64,000 nt of DNA from the NCBI GenBank assembly GCA_903937385.1, contig CAIZZF010000008.1, forward strand, positions 248,001 to 312,000. The letters run 5' to 3'. The position numbers and the translations under genes were made by a program. Positions within the stretch are counted from its first letter, which is position 1, and each line of letters opens with the position of its first letter. Of this stretch, positions 36,599 through 45,618 are shown piece by piece. The notes beneath the pieces were generated by a model. It made no database searches. It saw only the letters and a list, made by a program, of their open reading frames with translations, and was not told the origin of the DNA. Source of the DNA: an uncultured Holophagaceae bacterium. GTDB taxonomy: Bacteria; Acidobacteriota; Holophagae; Holophagales; Holophagaceae.

Positions 36599-39500
36599 TT
36601 ATCGGCTTGTGAACCTGACAACCACCGCGTAGTCGGCCTGGACATTCCGGAAGGTGTAGCTGCTGACGGCCCCGATGGAGCGGCCGTCGAGCTGGACGTC
36701 CTGAACGACACAGCCGTCTGCGGGCAGGAAGTGGATGGTCAAGTCAGCACCCGAGCTGATGCCCTGGATGAGGGATGGCGAGATCTCTCCATTGCCGATC
36801 ACGGTGGTGGTGACTTTGAAGTCATCGGCGGCGAAGGTGGCCGTGACAATGACGTTTTCCTTCACCGATGCAATACGGTATTCCGTGACGGCGCCAACGG
36901 AGATCCCGTTGATCTGGACATCCGTGACATGGAAGCCGCGATCAGGCGTGATGTAGACGCTCTGGCAGTCTCCGGCATTGGCAAAGGTCTGACCGGGAGC
37001 GATGCTGCCCAGCGGCGTCGGATTGCCCACGACCGTGAACCGGCCGGCCTCGTCGAACACGACCGAGAGCACATGGTTGGCGCGAACACTGGTGAAGGTG
37101 TAGGACAGAACAGGCCCCAGAGAGACACCATCGACCAGGACATTGCCCACCCGCTTGCCAGCACCCGGGGTGAAGATGATGGTGCTGTTCGAACCAAAGG
37201 CGACCACCTGCGTTCCAGCCGGAGTGGCCTGGCCAGAGCCCACCACAGAGGTCTGGATGGTGAAGGTGTTGGCGGCGAAGCTGGCGGTGACAGAGATCGC
37301 GCCGGTCACAGCCGCATCGGTCCGGGTGGCCGTGGTCACCCCATCGCTCCAGGAGGTGAAGTGGTAGCCCGCATTCGGCACGGCAGTCACGGCGGTGCCG
37401 CTGGCGCCTTGGGTTACGACCTGCGTCGCCGTGCCCGTGAGGGTCCCGTTGGCGCCGGCCGTGTAGGTCAGGGTGAACGAGTTGATGGTGAAGGTGGCGG
37501 TGACAGAGATTGCTCCGGTCACGGCCGCATCGGTGCGGGAGGCCGTGGTCACCCCATCGCTCCAGGAAGCGAAGCGGTAGCCCGGGTTCGGCACGGCGGT
37601 CACGGCGGTGCCGCTGCCGCCTTGGGTTACGACCTGCGTCGCCGTGCCCGTGAGGGTCCCGTTGGCGCCGGCCGTGTAGGTCAGGGTGTAGGTGCTGATG
37701 GCGAAGCTTGCGGTGACAGAGATCGCACCGGTCACGGCCGCGTCAGTGCGGGTGGCCGTGGTCACCCCGTCGCTCCAGGAGGTGAAGTGGTAGCCCGTGT
37801 TGGGGACCGCGATCACGGCGCTGCCGCTGGCGCCATGGTTCACGGTCTGTGTCGCCGTGCCCGTGAGGGTGCCGTTGGCGCCGGCCATGTAGGTCAGGGT
37901 GTAGCTGTTGATGGCGAAGCTGGCGGTGACAGAGATCGCACCAGTCACGGCCGCATCGGTGCGGGAGGCCGTGGTCACCCCATCGCTCCAGGAAGTAAAG
38001 TGGTAGCCCGAGCTCGGCACAGCGGTCACGGCGCTGCCGCTGGCGCCATGGCTCACGGTCTGCGTCGCCATGCCCGTGAGGGTCCCGTTGGCACCGGCCG
38101 TGTAAGTCAGGGAGTAGGTGTTGATGGCGAAGCTGGCGGTGACAGAGATCGCGCCGGTCACGGCGAGGTCGGTTCGGGAGGCCGTGGTGACCCCATCGCT
38201 CCAGGAAGTAAAGTGGTAGCCCGAGTTCGGCACAGCGGTCACGGCCGTGCCGCTGGCGCCATGGTTCGCGGTCTGCGTCACCGTGCCCGTGAGGGTCCCG
38301 TTGGCGCCGGCCGTGTAGGTCAGGGTGTAGGTGTTGACGGCAAAATTGGCGATGAAGGAAAACTGACCGGTCACAACCGGATCGATTCGGGTGGCCGTGG
38401 TAACCCCATCACTCCAGGTGGTGAAGTGGTAGCCCGTGTTGGGAACTGCGGTCACGGCGGTGCCGCTGCCGCCATGGTTCACGGTCTGCGTCGCCGTGCC
38501 CGTGATGGAGCCGTTGGTATTTGCCGTATAGGCCAGGGTGTAGGTATTGATGGCAAAGCTGGCGGCAGTCGTGTGGGTCGTGGTGACATTCGTGAAGGTA
38601 TACGAGGTCACCGCCCCGGCGGAGACGCCATCCACCAGCAGGTCCAGGACGTGATAGCCCATACTGGGCGTGAGGGTGTATGTCAGGTTACTGCCATGGT
38701 TGACCGCCGTGATTCCGGTGGGACTGATGCTGCCGTTGGTGCCTGCACTGGCGGTGATGTTGTAGGTGTTGATCGCGAAGCTGGCGGCAATCGTGTGGGT
38801 CGTGGTGACATTCGTGAAGGTATACGAGGTCACCGCCCCGGCGGAGGCGCCATCCACCAGGAGGTCTAAGACGTGGTAGCCGGTGCCAGGGGTGATGGTG
38901 TAGCTCTGGTTGTTGCCATGGGTGACCGCCGTGACGCCGGTGGGGCTGATGCCCCCGTTGGCGCCTGCGCTGGCGGTGATGTTGTGGGTGCTGTAGACGA
39001 GAATGGCCGCAGCCGTGCTGTCCACCGAGCCGCAGGCATCCGTGACCCTCACCCAGTAGCTGTAGTTTCCGTCCGAACCGGTGGGTACGGTGAAGGAGGT
39101 CGAGTTGGTCCCGACGGGCGTGGTCGTGGTGCCGAAGGCACCGCTGTACCACTGGTAGCTCTTGGTGCCCCACCCGGCGGAGGCGGCCACCGTCAGGGTG
39201 CCGACCGTGCCGTTGAAGTAGCTGCCGCTGGCGGGGTGAGTGCCGATGGAGAGCGCGCCTGGCCAAGTGAAGCTCCCTGAGCCCACCCCGCCTGTGGCAT
39301 TGAGGTTGGTGCTGAAAGCACCCGACGCGGAGGCCGTCCCCGTAACGGAAGTGCCTGCGGACGTCCCGCCAGGCATGGACACCACCACGGTGAAGGTCTT
39401 CGAGGCGCCGTTGGCCATGTCCCCGAACTGGGCGAGCACGGGACCCGAACCGGTGACCAGGACGCCGATGGGACCGGCGGCAGACACGAAGGTAGATCCC

Positions 39501-40834
39501 GCCGGCAGGGCGAAGCTGGCTGTGGCCGAGGCGGCGGTAACCGGTCCGTTGTTCGTGACAGTCACCAGGTAGCTGATCTGGTTACAGGAGGCCCCGGCGC
39601 TGGCAACCACAGTCGCCCCTAGATCCGTATTGGCACCTGATACAACGGTGCGAATGGCGGGTCCCCCGATGGCGCTATAACCGGTCGCGGACACATAGAA
39701 GTCCCCGTGGATGATCGTTCCGGCTGCAGGCACTGGGGCGACTGGGACATTCACCGTCATCGTGTAGGAGGCCGAGGCACCAGCGGCAAGGCTGCCGATG
39801 TTGGCGGTCGTATATGTTCCGGCGCCAGCGGGGAGTCCGGGGAGGGTCGAGCTGACAAACGTCGTGGAGACCGGCGTGCCCTGGTTGTCCGTGGGGGGGG
39901 TCAGGGCGATCGTGACGTTGTTGTAGGTGGTGGCGAGGCTGTCATTCCGGATGGTGTAGTTGTAGGTGATGTTGCTGCCCGCGGTCACCGTGGCTGGCCC
40001 GTTGCCCGTGATCCAGAGATCCTGGATCTTGGGCGCAACCCCGTCCACATACAGATGACCCCAGTGGCCACCCTGGTCACAACCCGCCGCGGTGAACTCC
40101 AGTTTGACCTGGTGGCTCGCGTACGAGACGGGGTCCAGGACGATATCCACCACCTGCCAGTCCGTCCAGAAGATGCCACCACTCGAATACCAAGTGATCC
40201 CCGACTGGGCACTGTAGTTCACGCTGTCATAGAGGATGCCGTTGGTGGTCGTATCGGTGACCCCCACGTAGAAGAAGGGCTGCTCCGGCGCCGGATGGCC
40301 TCCGCTCTGCAGCACAGGCGCATAGGCGAAGCGGATGTGGTATTTGCTGTCTGTCGCATCCAGGAAAGTGTTGTTCAGGGTGATGGTCTGGGTCAGGGTG
40401 TTCGCATTGTTTCCAGATCCCATGTAGTTGACGACCACGGCCTGGCTGCCGAAGCGAACTCGGCTGAGGGGGTGGCTCGCAGTGTTGGCGTCATTTCCCG
40501 CCGTCACCACGTCGGTCAGGTCGGTGGCTGTGCTACCCGACCTCTGGATGCTGGCTCCTGTGAATGGACCACTGGGAGGGACGATCAGCCCCGACTGGTT
40601 TTTCCAATAGGTCTTGGTCCAGCCGGGGATGGTGGGTGCCACGTAGGGGGTCGTCTCGAAGCCGCCGTTCGTCACCTGTGCGAAGGCTGACCCTCCTGCA
40701 AGCAGAAGGAGCAGGGGCAGCAGCAGGCTGCGGGTAAGTGCCCGGATAAGGTTAGGGAGGTAGATGCGCATGGCCGACTCTGCAGAGGGACGAGGTGTGT
40801 GTAGTTCAAGAGTGTTCATCCAGAGCGTGCTCAT
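36599..40834 (-). CDS. giant secreted protein with tandem InlB-type B repeats
   Basis: 1,411 residues from the ATG at 40834, which overlaps the upstream stop as ATGA behind GAGGTGG. An ATG at 40771 would leave a tidy signal peptide (SLLLPLLLLLAGGSAFA). After the signal come a carbohydrate-binding-like beta domain (NGGFETTPYV), DUF11-type repeats (LGATVVASAGASCNQISYLVTVTNNGP) and an Ig-like domain. Two 'ITASAGTNGSISPTG' units follow. Then six repeats of about 70 residues (roughly 38550-37265) contain GANGTLTGTATQ, GYHFTSWSDGVTT and AVTGAISVTASF, the Listeria-Bacteroides (InlB B-repeat) signature. Three further related units end the protein. A cell-surface adhesin or filament is likely. Confidence 0.9.
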   Translation of the reverse strand: MSTLWMNTLELHTPRPSAESAMRIYLPNLIRALTRSLLLPLLLLLAGGSAFAQVTNGGFETTPYVAPTIPGWTKTYWKNQSGLIVPPSGPFTGASIQRSGSTATDLTDVVTAGNDANTASHPLSRVRFGSQAVVVNYMGSGNNANTLTQTITLNNTFLDATDSKYHIRFAYAPVLQSGGHPAPEQPFFYVGVTDTTTNGILYDSVNYSAQSGITWYSSGGIFWTDWQVVDIVLDPVSYASHQVKLEFTAAGCDQGGHWGHLYVDGVAPKIQDLWITGNGPATVTAGSNITYNYTIRNDSLATTYNNVTIALTPPTDNQGTPVSTTFVSSTLPGLPAGAGTYTTANIGSLAAGASASYTMTVNVPVAPVPAAGTIIHGDFYVSATGYSAIGGPAIRTVVSGANTDLGATVVASAGASCNQISYLVTVTNNGPVTAASATASFALPAGSTFVSAAGPIGVLVTGSGPVLAQFGDMANGASKTFTVVVSMPGGTSAGTSVTGTASASGAFSTNLNATGGVGSGSFTWPGALSIGTHPASGSYFNGTVGTLTVAASAGWGTKSYQWYSGAFGTTTTPVGTNSTSFTVPTGSDGNYSYWVRVTDACGSVDSTAAAILVYSTHNITASAGANGGISPTGVTAVTHGNNQSYTITPGTGYHVLDLLVDGASAGAVTSYTFTNVTTTHTIAASFAINTYNITASAGTNGSISPTGITAVNHGSNLTYTLTPSMGYHVLDLLVDGVSAGAVTSYTFTNVTTTHTTAASFAINTYTLAYTANTNGSITGTATQTVNHGGSGTAVTAVPNTGYHFTTWSDGVTTATRIDPVVTGQFSFIANFAVNTYTLTYTAGANGTLTGTVTQTANHGASGTAVTAVPNSGYHFTSWSDGVTTASRTDLAVTGAISVTASFAINTYSLTYTAGANGTLTGMATQTVSHGASGSAVTAVPSSGYHFTSWSDGVTTASRTDAAVTGAISVTASFAINSYTLTYMAGANGTLTGTATQTVNHGASGSAVIAVPNTGYHFTSWSDGVTTATRTDAAVTGAISVTASFAISTYTLTYTAGANGTLTGTATQVVTQGGSGTAVTAVPNPGYRFASWSDGVTTASRTDAAVTGAISVTATFTINSFTLTYTAGANGTLTGTATQVVTQGASGTAVTAVPNAGYHFTSWSDGVTTATRTDAAVTGAISVTASFAANTFTIQTSVVGSGQATPAGTQVVAFGSNSTIIFTPGAGKRVGNVLVDGVSLGPVLSYTFTSVRANHVLSVVFDEAGRFTVVGNPTPLGSIAPGQTFANAGDCQSVYITPDRGFHVTDVQINGISVGAVTEYRIASVKENVIVTATFAADDFKVTTTVIGNGEISPSLIQGISSGADLTIHFLPADGCVVQDVQLDGRSIGAVSSYTFRNVQADYAVVVRFTSR
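37265..38560. repeat. tandem coding repeats of about 210 bases
   Basis: Six consecutive B-repeat units inside the gene at 36599-40834, each about 210 bases. They are highly similar at the DNA level; for example the words GCATCGGTGCGGGAGGCCGTGG and CATCGCTCCAGGA... recur in every unit. Such repeats can change number by recombination. A G8 run (39893-39900) lies outside them, in the same gene. Confidence 0.85.
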
Positions 40835-42666
40835 TTCGCCACCTCGACAGTCATGGTGCTCATCACCCAGCCGTTGGCGTTCTTGGCGAGGAGGGTGAAG
40901 GTGGTGGTCGAGGTCACGGCCACAGCCTTGCTTGCGGCACCCGACACGTCACCCACACCGTGGTCCAGCCAGAGGCTGCTGGCGCCAGTGGCGGTCCAGG
41001 TGAGGGTCACGGACCCGCCGCCCTTGGGGAGGCTGACGCTGCTGGCGTGCAGCGGCGAGAGGACCGGCGCGTCGCGGTGGGGGCGGACCAGGCGGAACCC
41101 CACGGTGCGGAACCGGTCGCTGGGGGGCCGGACCGCCCGGGCGGAGGCGCGCAGGTTCTTGCCCGCATCATTCCAGGCGCTGCCCCGGAGGCTGCGCAGC
41201 GACGCATTGCCGAGCATGGGGCTGCCATCGGTAGGCGTGCCCGTGTAATCCGCCGCGTACGTGTCCGCAGTCCACTCCAGGACGTTCCCGGCGATGTCCA
41301 TCAGCTTCCAGGGATTGGCCCCGAGCTGGTTGACCGGCTGGGTGAGGTTGAAGGCGTTGGCCTTGAACCAGGCGTAGGTGGACAGGCCCTGGAGGCTCGG
41401 ATCGTCGCCCCAGAAGAAGCGGGTGGTGGTTCCCGCCCGGTAGGCGTATTCCCACTCCGCCTCGGAGGGTAGGCGGAAGGCGCTCCAGCCCATCCGGATG
41501 TTGATCTTCGCCACGTAGCCCTGGATGTCCTCCCAGGACACCTGCTCCACGGGAAGGGCCATCCCATCAGTGAACCTGACGCAGGCACCTGGCTGGAAGA
41601 AGGCGGGGTTGGCCTTCAGATACCTGACCCACTCCTCCTGCGTGACCTTGGACTTGGAGATCCAGAAGCCCTGGCTGAAGGTGACCGCGTGGGCCGGCCA
41701 TTCGTTGGGGGAGGCGTCGGGATCGGCAGAGGGCGCACCCATCTGGAAAGAGCCGGGTGGGCACCACACCAACACAAAGCCCGTGACGGGGTCCGTCCAC
41801 TCCGTGCCTGCCGTGGGCGAGCCGCCCGGCGGGTTGGGGTCGCCCACCAGGATGCGGGCCGAGGCTGAAGCTTTCGCACCGGCTTGGTTGGTCACCGTGA
41901 GCACGAAGGCCGTGGTGGCCGTGAGGGTGACGGGGATCGCCACGCCGCTGGTGGCGGGGATGTTGCCCGGCATGATGACCCCGGTCCCCCCCTGGAAGAC
42001 CGGCAGCAGGCTCGTGGTGCCACCGGACACCAGGACCGTCGGCAGACCGTCGAAGGCCACCACCAGCGGCAAGGTCACGACCTGGATGGTGGCAGCGCCC
42101 TGCACGGCGGTATGGGCGGCATTGCTGACCGTGCAGGAGACCGAGAGTGTGCCCGGAGCCGTGCCGGCGCTGAAGGTGATCTGGGCGCCATCGGCGGCGC
42201 TGGTGAGCGTGCCGCCCGTGATGGTCCAGACATAGGTGCAGCCGCTCTGGACCGGCACGCTCGCCGTCAGTCCAGTCGCGCTGGTGTTGACGAAGGCGGG
42301 TGCGGTCACCGGGGCCAGAGGCGCTGGCACCACCTGGACGCTGGTGGTACCCACGTAGCGGGCATCCTTGCGGGAGGTGGCCACGACCACCCCGGCGCCC
42401 GGGGCCTTGGCCGTGAAGGTGCCGTTCTCCGCGAAGGTGCCGAGGGATGCGGGGACGACGGACCAGGCGTAGTCCGTGCCGAACACGTTCTGCGCCGAGT
42501 AGGCCAGGGTCTGCCCGACGGTCACCAGGCTGCTGCCTGGGGTGATCTTCACGGCCTCGTTCAGCCCGCCGACGTCGGCGCCGTTGGTCTTCTGGCCTCC
42601 GCAGCCAATGACCAGCGACAGGGAGGCGGTGACGAGGGCGCTAAGGAGGATGGATTGGATTCGCAT
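40831..42666 (-). CDS. FGE-sulfatase-domain lipoprotein with Ig-like domains
   Basis: 611 residues. A signal sequence (LVTASLSLVIGCGGQ) makes a lipobox with Cys22. Two or three Ig-like beta domains follow (GVVVATSRKDARYVGTTSVQVV; GCTYVWTITGGTLTSAADG), then the FGE-like domain at about 290-530 (GSFQMGAPSADPDASPNEWPAH, GMALPVEQVSWEDIQGYV, RLPSEAEWEYAYRAGTTT, LRGSAWNDAG). The C-terminal 80 residues form another beta domain. The usual FGE active-site cysteines are absent near GFRLVRP, so a catalytic role is doubtful. Middle gene of a three-gene operon. Confidence 0.9.
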   Translation of the reverse strand: MRIQSILLSALVTASLSLVIGCGGQKTNGADVGGLNEAVKITPGSSLVTVGQTLAYSAQNVFGTDYAWSVVPASLGTFAENGTFTAKAPGAGVVVATSRKDARYVGTTSVQVVPAPLAPVTAPAFVNTSATGLTASVPVQSGCTYVWTITGGTLTSAADGAQITFSAGTAPGTLSVSCTVSNAAHTAVQGAATIQVVTLPLVVAFDGLPTVLVSGGTTSLLPVFQGGTGVIMPGNIPATSGVAIPVTLTATTAFVLTVTNQAGAKASASARILVGDPNPPGGSPTAGTEWTDPVTGFVLVWCPPGSFQMGAPSADPDASPNEWPAHAVTFSQGFWISKSKVTQEEWVRYLKANPAFFQPGACVRFTDGMALPVEQVSWEDIQGYVAKINIRMGWSAFRLPSEAEWEYAYRAGTTTRFFWGDDPSLQGLSTYAWFKANAFNLTQPVNQLGANPWKLMDIAGNVLEWTADTYAADYTGTPTDGSPMLGNASLRSLRGSAWNDAGKNLRASARAVRPPSDRFRTVGFRLVRPHRDAPVLSPLHASSVSLPKGGGSVTLTWTATGASSLWLDHGVGDVSGAASKAVAVTSTTTFTLLAKNANGWVMSTMTVEVAK

Positions 42667-42688
42667 GGGTGTTACTCCTCGATTCTTT

Positions 42689-43306
42689 TCAGAAGGTCCA
42701 AGCCAGTCCGAGCTGTCCCACCTGGACCCGCTCGCCTTCCCAGCCGTAGGAGCTGCTCAGGATGCGCGCCTCGGCACTCCAGCGAGGGCTGAGCTGGTAG
42801 GTCGCCAGGGCGCTGACCCCAACCTTGGTCCAGGTGGGCGTGCTTCCCGCCACCACGGTCCCGGTGTTCGTCCCAGCCGTCATGGTCAGGCTGCTGGTGG
42901 TGTCGAGCGACCACTTCACCAGGTTCAGGCCGACGCCCAGGCGCAGGCGCGGTTCCTTCTGGAAGGGCCGGGCGAGGTATTCCGCACCGAGGGCCCAGCC
43001 CTGGGCCTTGGTCTCCAGGGTCCGCACCCAGGGATTGGCGCCGCTGCTGCCCGCAGAGTCCTTGCGCGCGCTCCTGAAGAACAGGCCATCCAGGCGGGCT
43101 CGGATCGTCTGGTTCGCGGAGAGGTTGAAGTCCGCATGCACTCCGAGGCCCGGGCACAGCCCACTGCCCGCCGTGTCCTTCAGGTCCCCCGTCGGGAACC
43201 CCAGGGAACCCTGGACTCCCCAGTCCAGGGAGCGAACCTGGGCCATTGCCGGGATCGCACTCGTTCCCAGCAGCAGGAGGCCAAGGAGGGCGGAAGCAGC
43301 ATGCAT
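42689..43306 (-). CDS. outer-membrane beta-barrel protein
   Basis: 205 residues from the ATG at 43306 (GGGAGAA upstream). A signal peptide (GLLLLGTSAIPAMA) precedes alternating beta strands typical of small porin-like barrels (GVHADFNLSANQTIRARLDGLFF, LRLGVGLNLVKWSL, KVGVSALATYQLSPRWSAEARIL). It ends in a Phe (LGLAWTF), the outer-membrane sorting signature recognised by BamA. First gene of the operon with the FGE-like lipoprotein (22 bases on) and the giant B-repeat protein. It may anchor or assemble that surface complex. Confidence 0.85.
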   Translation of the reverse strand: MHAASALLGLLLLGTSAIPAMAQVRSLDWGVQGSLGFPTGDLKDTAGSGLCPGLGVHADFNLSANQTIRARLDGLFFRSARKDSAGSSGANPWVRTLETKAQGWALGAEYLARPFQKEPRLRLGVGLNLVKWSLDTTSSLTMTAGTNTGTVVAGSTPTWTKVGVSALATYQLSPRWSAEARILSSSYGWEGERVQVGQLGLAWTF

Positions 43307-44156
43307 GAGGTTCTCCCATCGGGGTTCTTGCGCATTGGAGGCAGCCCAAAGGCCACCTGTGTGTGTTCTGTTCTTTACGTCTCTTTCGACGGCCTTCTTG
43401 AATAAACGACTCGTTATCATCTGTTATTACTTGTTTTCAATAAATCTCACTTATCACCATTTATCACACAAGTGCAGGACGCTGGCCGATCCAACACTCC
43501 AATGGCCCCCCTGGGACCCGTTTGGGCCAAGCGCGCGAATGGACCTTCTTTCGCTCACACGGAGCAGTCATGAGCCAATAGAGGGCCGCATGAGGAAGCA
43601 ATTCAGCAATAGGCACTAGGCTCATCTCTACCTTGGGCACAAAAGTGTCCCAAAGTTTTTCACACCGATCCGGCATCCGATATACGCTTCGTTACTTATG
43701 AAAGGTTGATGCCGTAACTTGTTTTTTCATTTCCATTTATCTATTTTTTCTTGCTTGCTCTATAGCCTATAGGCAAACCTAAGTCGCTGTTGTGGGCCGA
43801 AGCGGCTATGACCGTTTCCTGCCCGATTGTTGAATCGATCCCATTGGACTGGAGCCATTCCCACCCTGCACCCCAGGACCGAGCCCATTCACACAAATGG
43901 TGCTCGGCTTCACCAGAGGAGGCCGGGCCTTACATGACTCAGGAAAGCAAGCCTGATATCCAGTAGTAACAAGGATGGTGCCATCCATGAAAGCACTGGA
44001 AGCCACATGAATAAGAGGCACTGTAGATGGATTTTGATACACTTAAATAGTAATAATATGGTTTTTATAGAATTTTTATGAAATAGGTTCTTTTGTGTTT
44101 CCACCAGCCATCCGCTGCTCAGCGGCACCCTTCTTTTTGCCAAATGATGGAGCGCG
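43307..44156. other. AT-rich intergenic region with possible gene remnants
   Basis: About 850 bases, clearly more AT-rich than the flanks. Small minus-strand frames at 43464-43676 and 43806-44042 lack convincing starts. The latter contains a segment (SSAFMDGTILVTTGYQA) that resembles the C-terminal end of a short-chain dehydrogenase, so it may be a decayed gene. No terminator or promoter can be assigned. Confidence 0.35.
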
Positions 44157-45083
44157 TCACACCCTGGGCGCCCGTGCCTCCTGGGCGATGGAAGCGGCCT
44201 CCTCGGGCGTCAGGCGCAGCCGGCGGGCGGCGCAGTTCTCTTCTAGGTGGGCCAGGGAGGAGGTCCCGGGGATGGGGAGCATCACCGGTGACCGGGCCAG
44301 CAGCCACGCCAGAGCCACCTGGGCCGGTGAGGCGCCGTGGCGGGTGGCTACCGCATCCAGAGCCCCGTGGGACTTGGCATAGGTCCCCACCGCCAGGGGG
44401 AAGAAGGGCAGGTAGGCGATGCCCTGGGCGGTGCAGAAGTCCAGGACCTTCTCGGGCGCTTCCACCTCTGCGTGGGTGGCCTTGGCCAGGAACCCGGACC
44501 CTCCGGAGACGTTGAAGAGGTTCTGCACGGTCACGACCGGTGTCCGCCCCAGGGCGGCCTGGACCTGCGCGGTGTTCACGTTGCTGAGCCCGATGTGCCG
44601 GAGCTTGCCTTCGGCTTGCAGCTGGATCAGTGTGTCCAGGCACTCGAGGAAGGGCACGTCATTGGGGATGACGCGCAGGTGAACGAGATCGAGGGTCTCG
44701 AGGCGCAGCTCCCGCAAGTCATGCTCACACCCCTGGCGCAGCTCCTCGGGGCGGTTGAAGGGCGCCCAGCCCTTGTCGGGCGTGCGCTTCCCCCCCAGCT
44801 TGGTGGCGATCATCACATCGGCGGGATAGGGGTGGATGGCCTCCGCGATGATCGAGTTGGAGACGTGGGGCCCGTAGTACCAGGAGGTGTCGATGAACTG
44901 GACACCCAGGTCCACGGCGCGCCGGACCACCTGCCGGGCTTGGGCCGGATCTTCAGGAGGGCCCCAGACATCCTTGCCGGGCAGTCGCATGGCCCCGAAG
45001 CCCAGGCGGAGGATGTCGCGACCACCCAGGTTCAGCGTCGCTGGAGGATGGGCAAAGGCCTCGGAGGCGGGTTGCTTGGGCAT
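44157..45083 (-). CDS. aldo/keto reductase
   Basis: 308 residues from the ATG at 45083, preceded by GAGGACAACC. The TIM-barrel AKR family is shown by LRLGFGAMRLPG at the N-terminus, the catalytic tetrad positions Asp65 (FIDTSWYYG), Tyr69/70, Lys in MIATKLGG and His in LDLVHLRV, and the NADPH-binding end (LPIPGTSSLAHLEEN). It reduces aldehydes or ketones with NADPH; the physiological substrate is unknown. It stands alone between two AT-rich stretches. Confidence 0.92.
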   Translation of the reverse strand: MPKQPASEAFAHPPATLNLGGRDILRLGFGAMRLPGKDVWGPPEDPAQARQVVRRAVDLGVQFIDTSWYYGPHVSNSIIAEAIHPYPADVMIATKLGGKRTPDKGWAPFNRPEELRQGCEHDLRELRLETLDLVHLRVIPNDVPFLECLDTLIQLQAEGKLRHIGLSNVNTAQVQAALGRTPVVTVQNLFNVSGGSGFLAKATHAEVEAPEKVLDFCTAQGIAYLPFFPLAVGTYAKSHGALDAVATRHGASPAQVALAWLLARSPVMLPIPGTSSLAHLEENCAARRLRLTPEEAASIAQEARAPRV

Positions 45084-45618
45084 GGTTGTCCTCGAGTCGC
45101 ACACACAGCCCAAGGCTACCGACAGGTGCCCGCGGCGAGGGGTCTTGTTTTGAAACGCCGAGTTCGGTCCAGAGGGTCGTGGGGTCTCGGCCGGACACCT
45201 TTGCGCTCACGGCACGGCCCCGACCAAAGAGACCTGACCGGGGAGGCCTTGAGGCGCGGCCAGTCCTGGATAGCGCTCAAGGAGGAAACCGCGGACTAAC
45301 TGAATGGCTAGGGCGCTCCTGTAGGGCCATCCGCCTTCCAGGAGCCTCCCGAGCCCATGAACAGGGGCGGGGCAAAGACCGTCAGTCCTCCGAACTGGAC
45401 CTCAGGAGTGATGACCGGGCCAAACGTTACTTGCCCCTGCCACTGGCAGAGAAGCTGCGCGCGACTGGGCAGTAAATTCTTGGCTCCCCCATTGACACTG
45501 TAGGCGCCATGACAATACTTATCCATTGGATCTTTATTTGATGTTTTTGCCTGTTTTTTCCCTTTTTAAATCAATCTTTCTAAGCGATTAGTAATTTATT
45601 ACTAGGAGGGAACACCCG
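45084..45618. other. intergenic region before the kelch gene
   Basis: 535 bases. A minus-strand frame of 72 codons (45308-45526) shows no ribosome site and is not supported. The last 100 bases are very AT-rich, with T-runs at about 45537-45567, and end in a short palindrome (see separate entry). This probably contains the promoter of the gene at 45619. Confidence 0.45.
45589..45604 (+). promoter_or_regulatory. 7-base palindrome upstream of the kelch gene, possible operator
   Basis: TAGTAAT and ATTACTA separated by TT, ending just before the AGGAGGG ribosome site of the gene at 45619. The position would let a dimeric repressor block the start or a transcript hairpin mask the ribosome site. 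Only the palindrome is seen; its use is inference. Confidence 0.4.

Noticed and set aside
37265-38560. Regularly spaced repeats, CRISPR-like at first sight
   Set aside because: The units are about 210 bases, in one coding frame, and encode the B-repeat; there are no short repeats with unique spacers.
36509-38869. Plus-strand open frame of 786 codons with repeats
   Set aside because: Antisense of the B-repeat protein; its repeats mirror those of the real gene.
45308-45526. Small minus-strand ORF of 72 codons
   Set aside because: No ribosome-binding site and no recognisable domain; the text could be chance.
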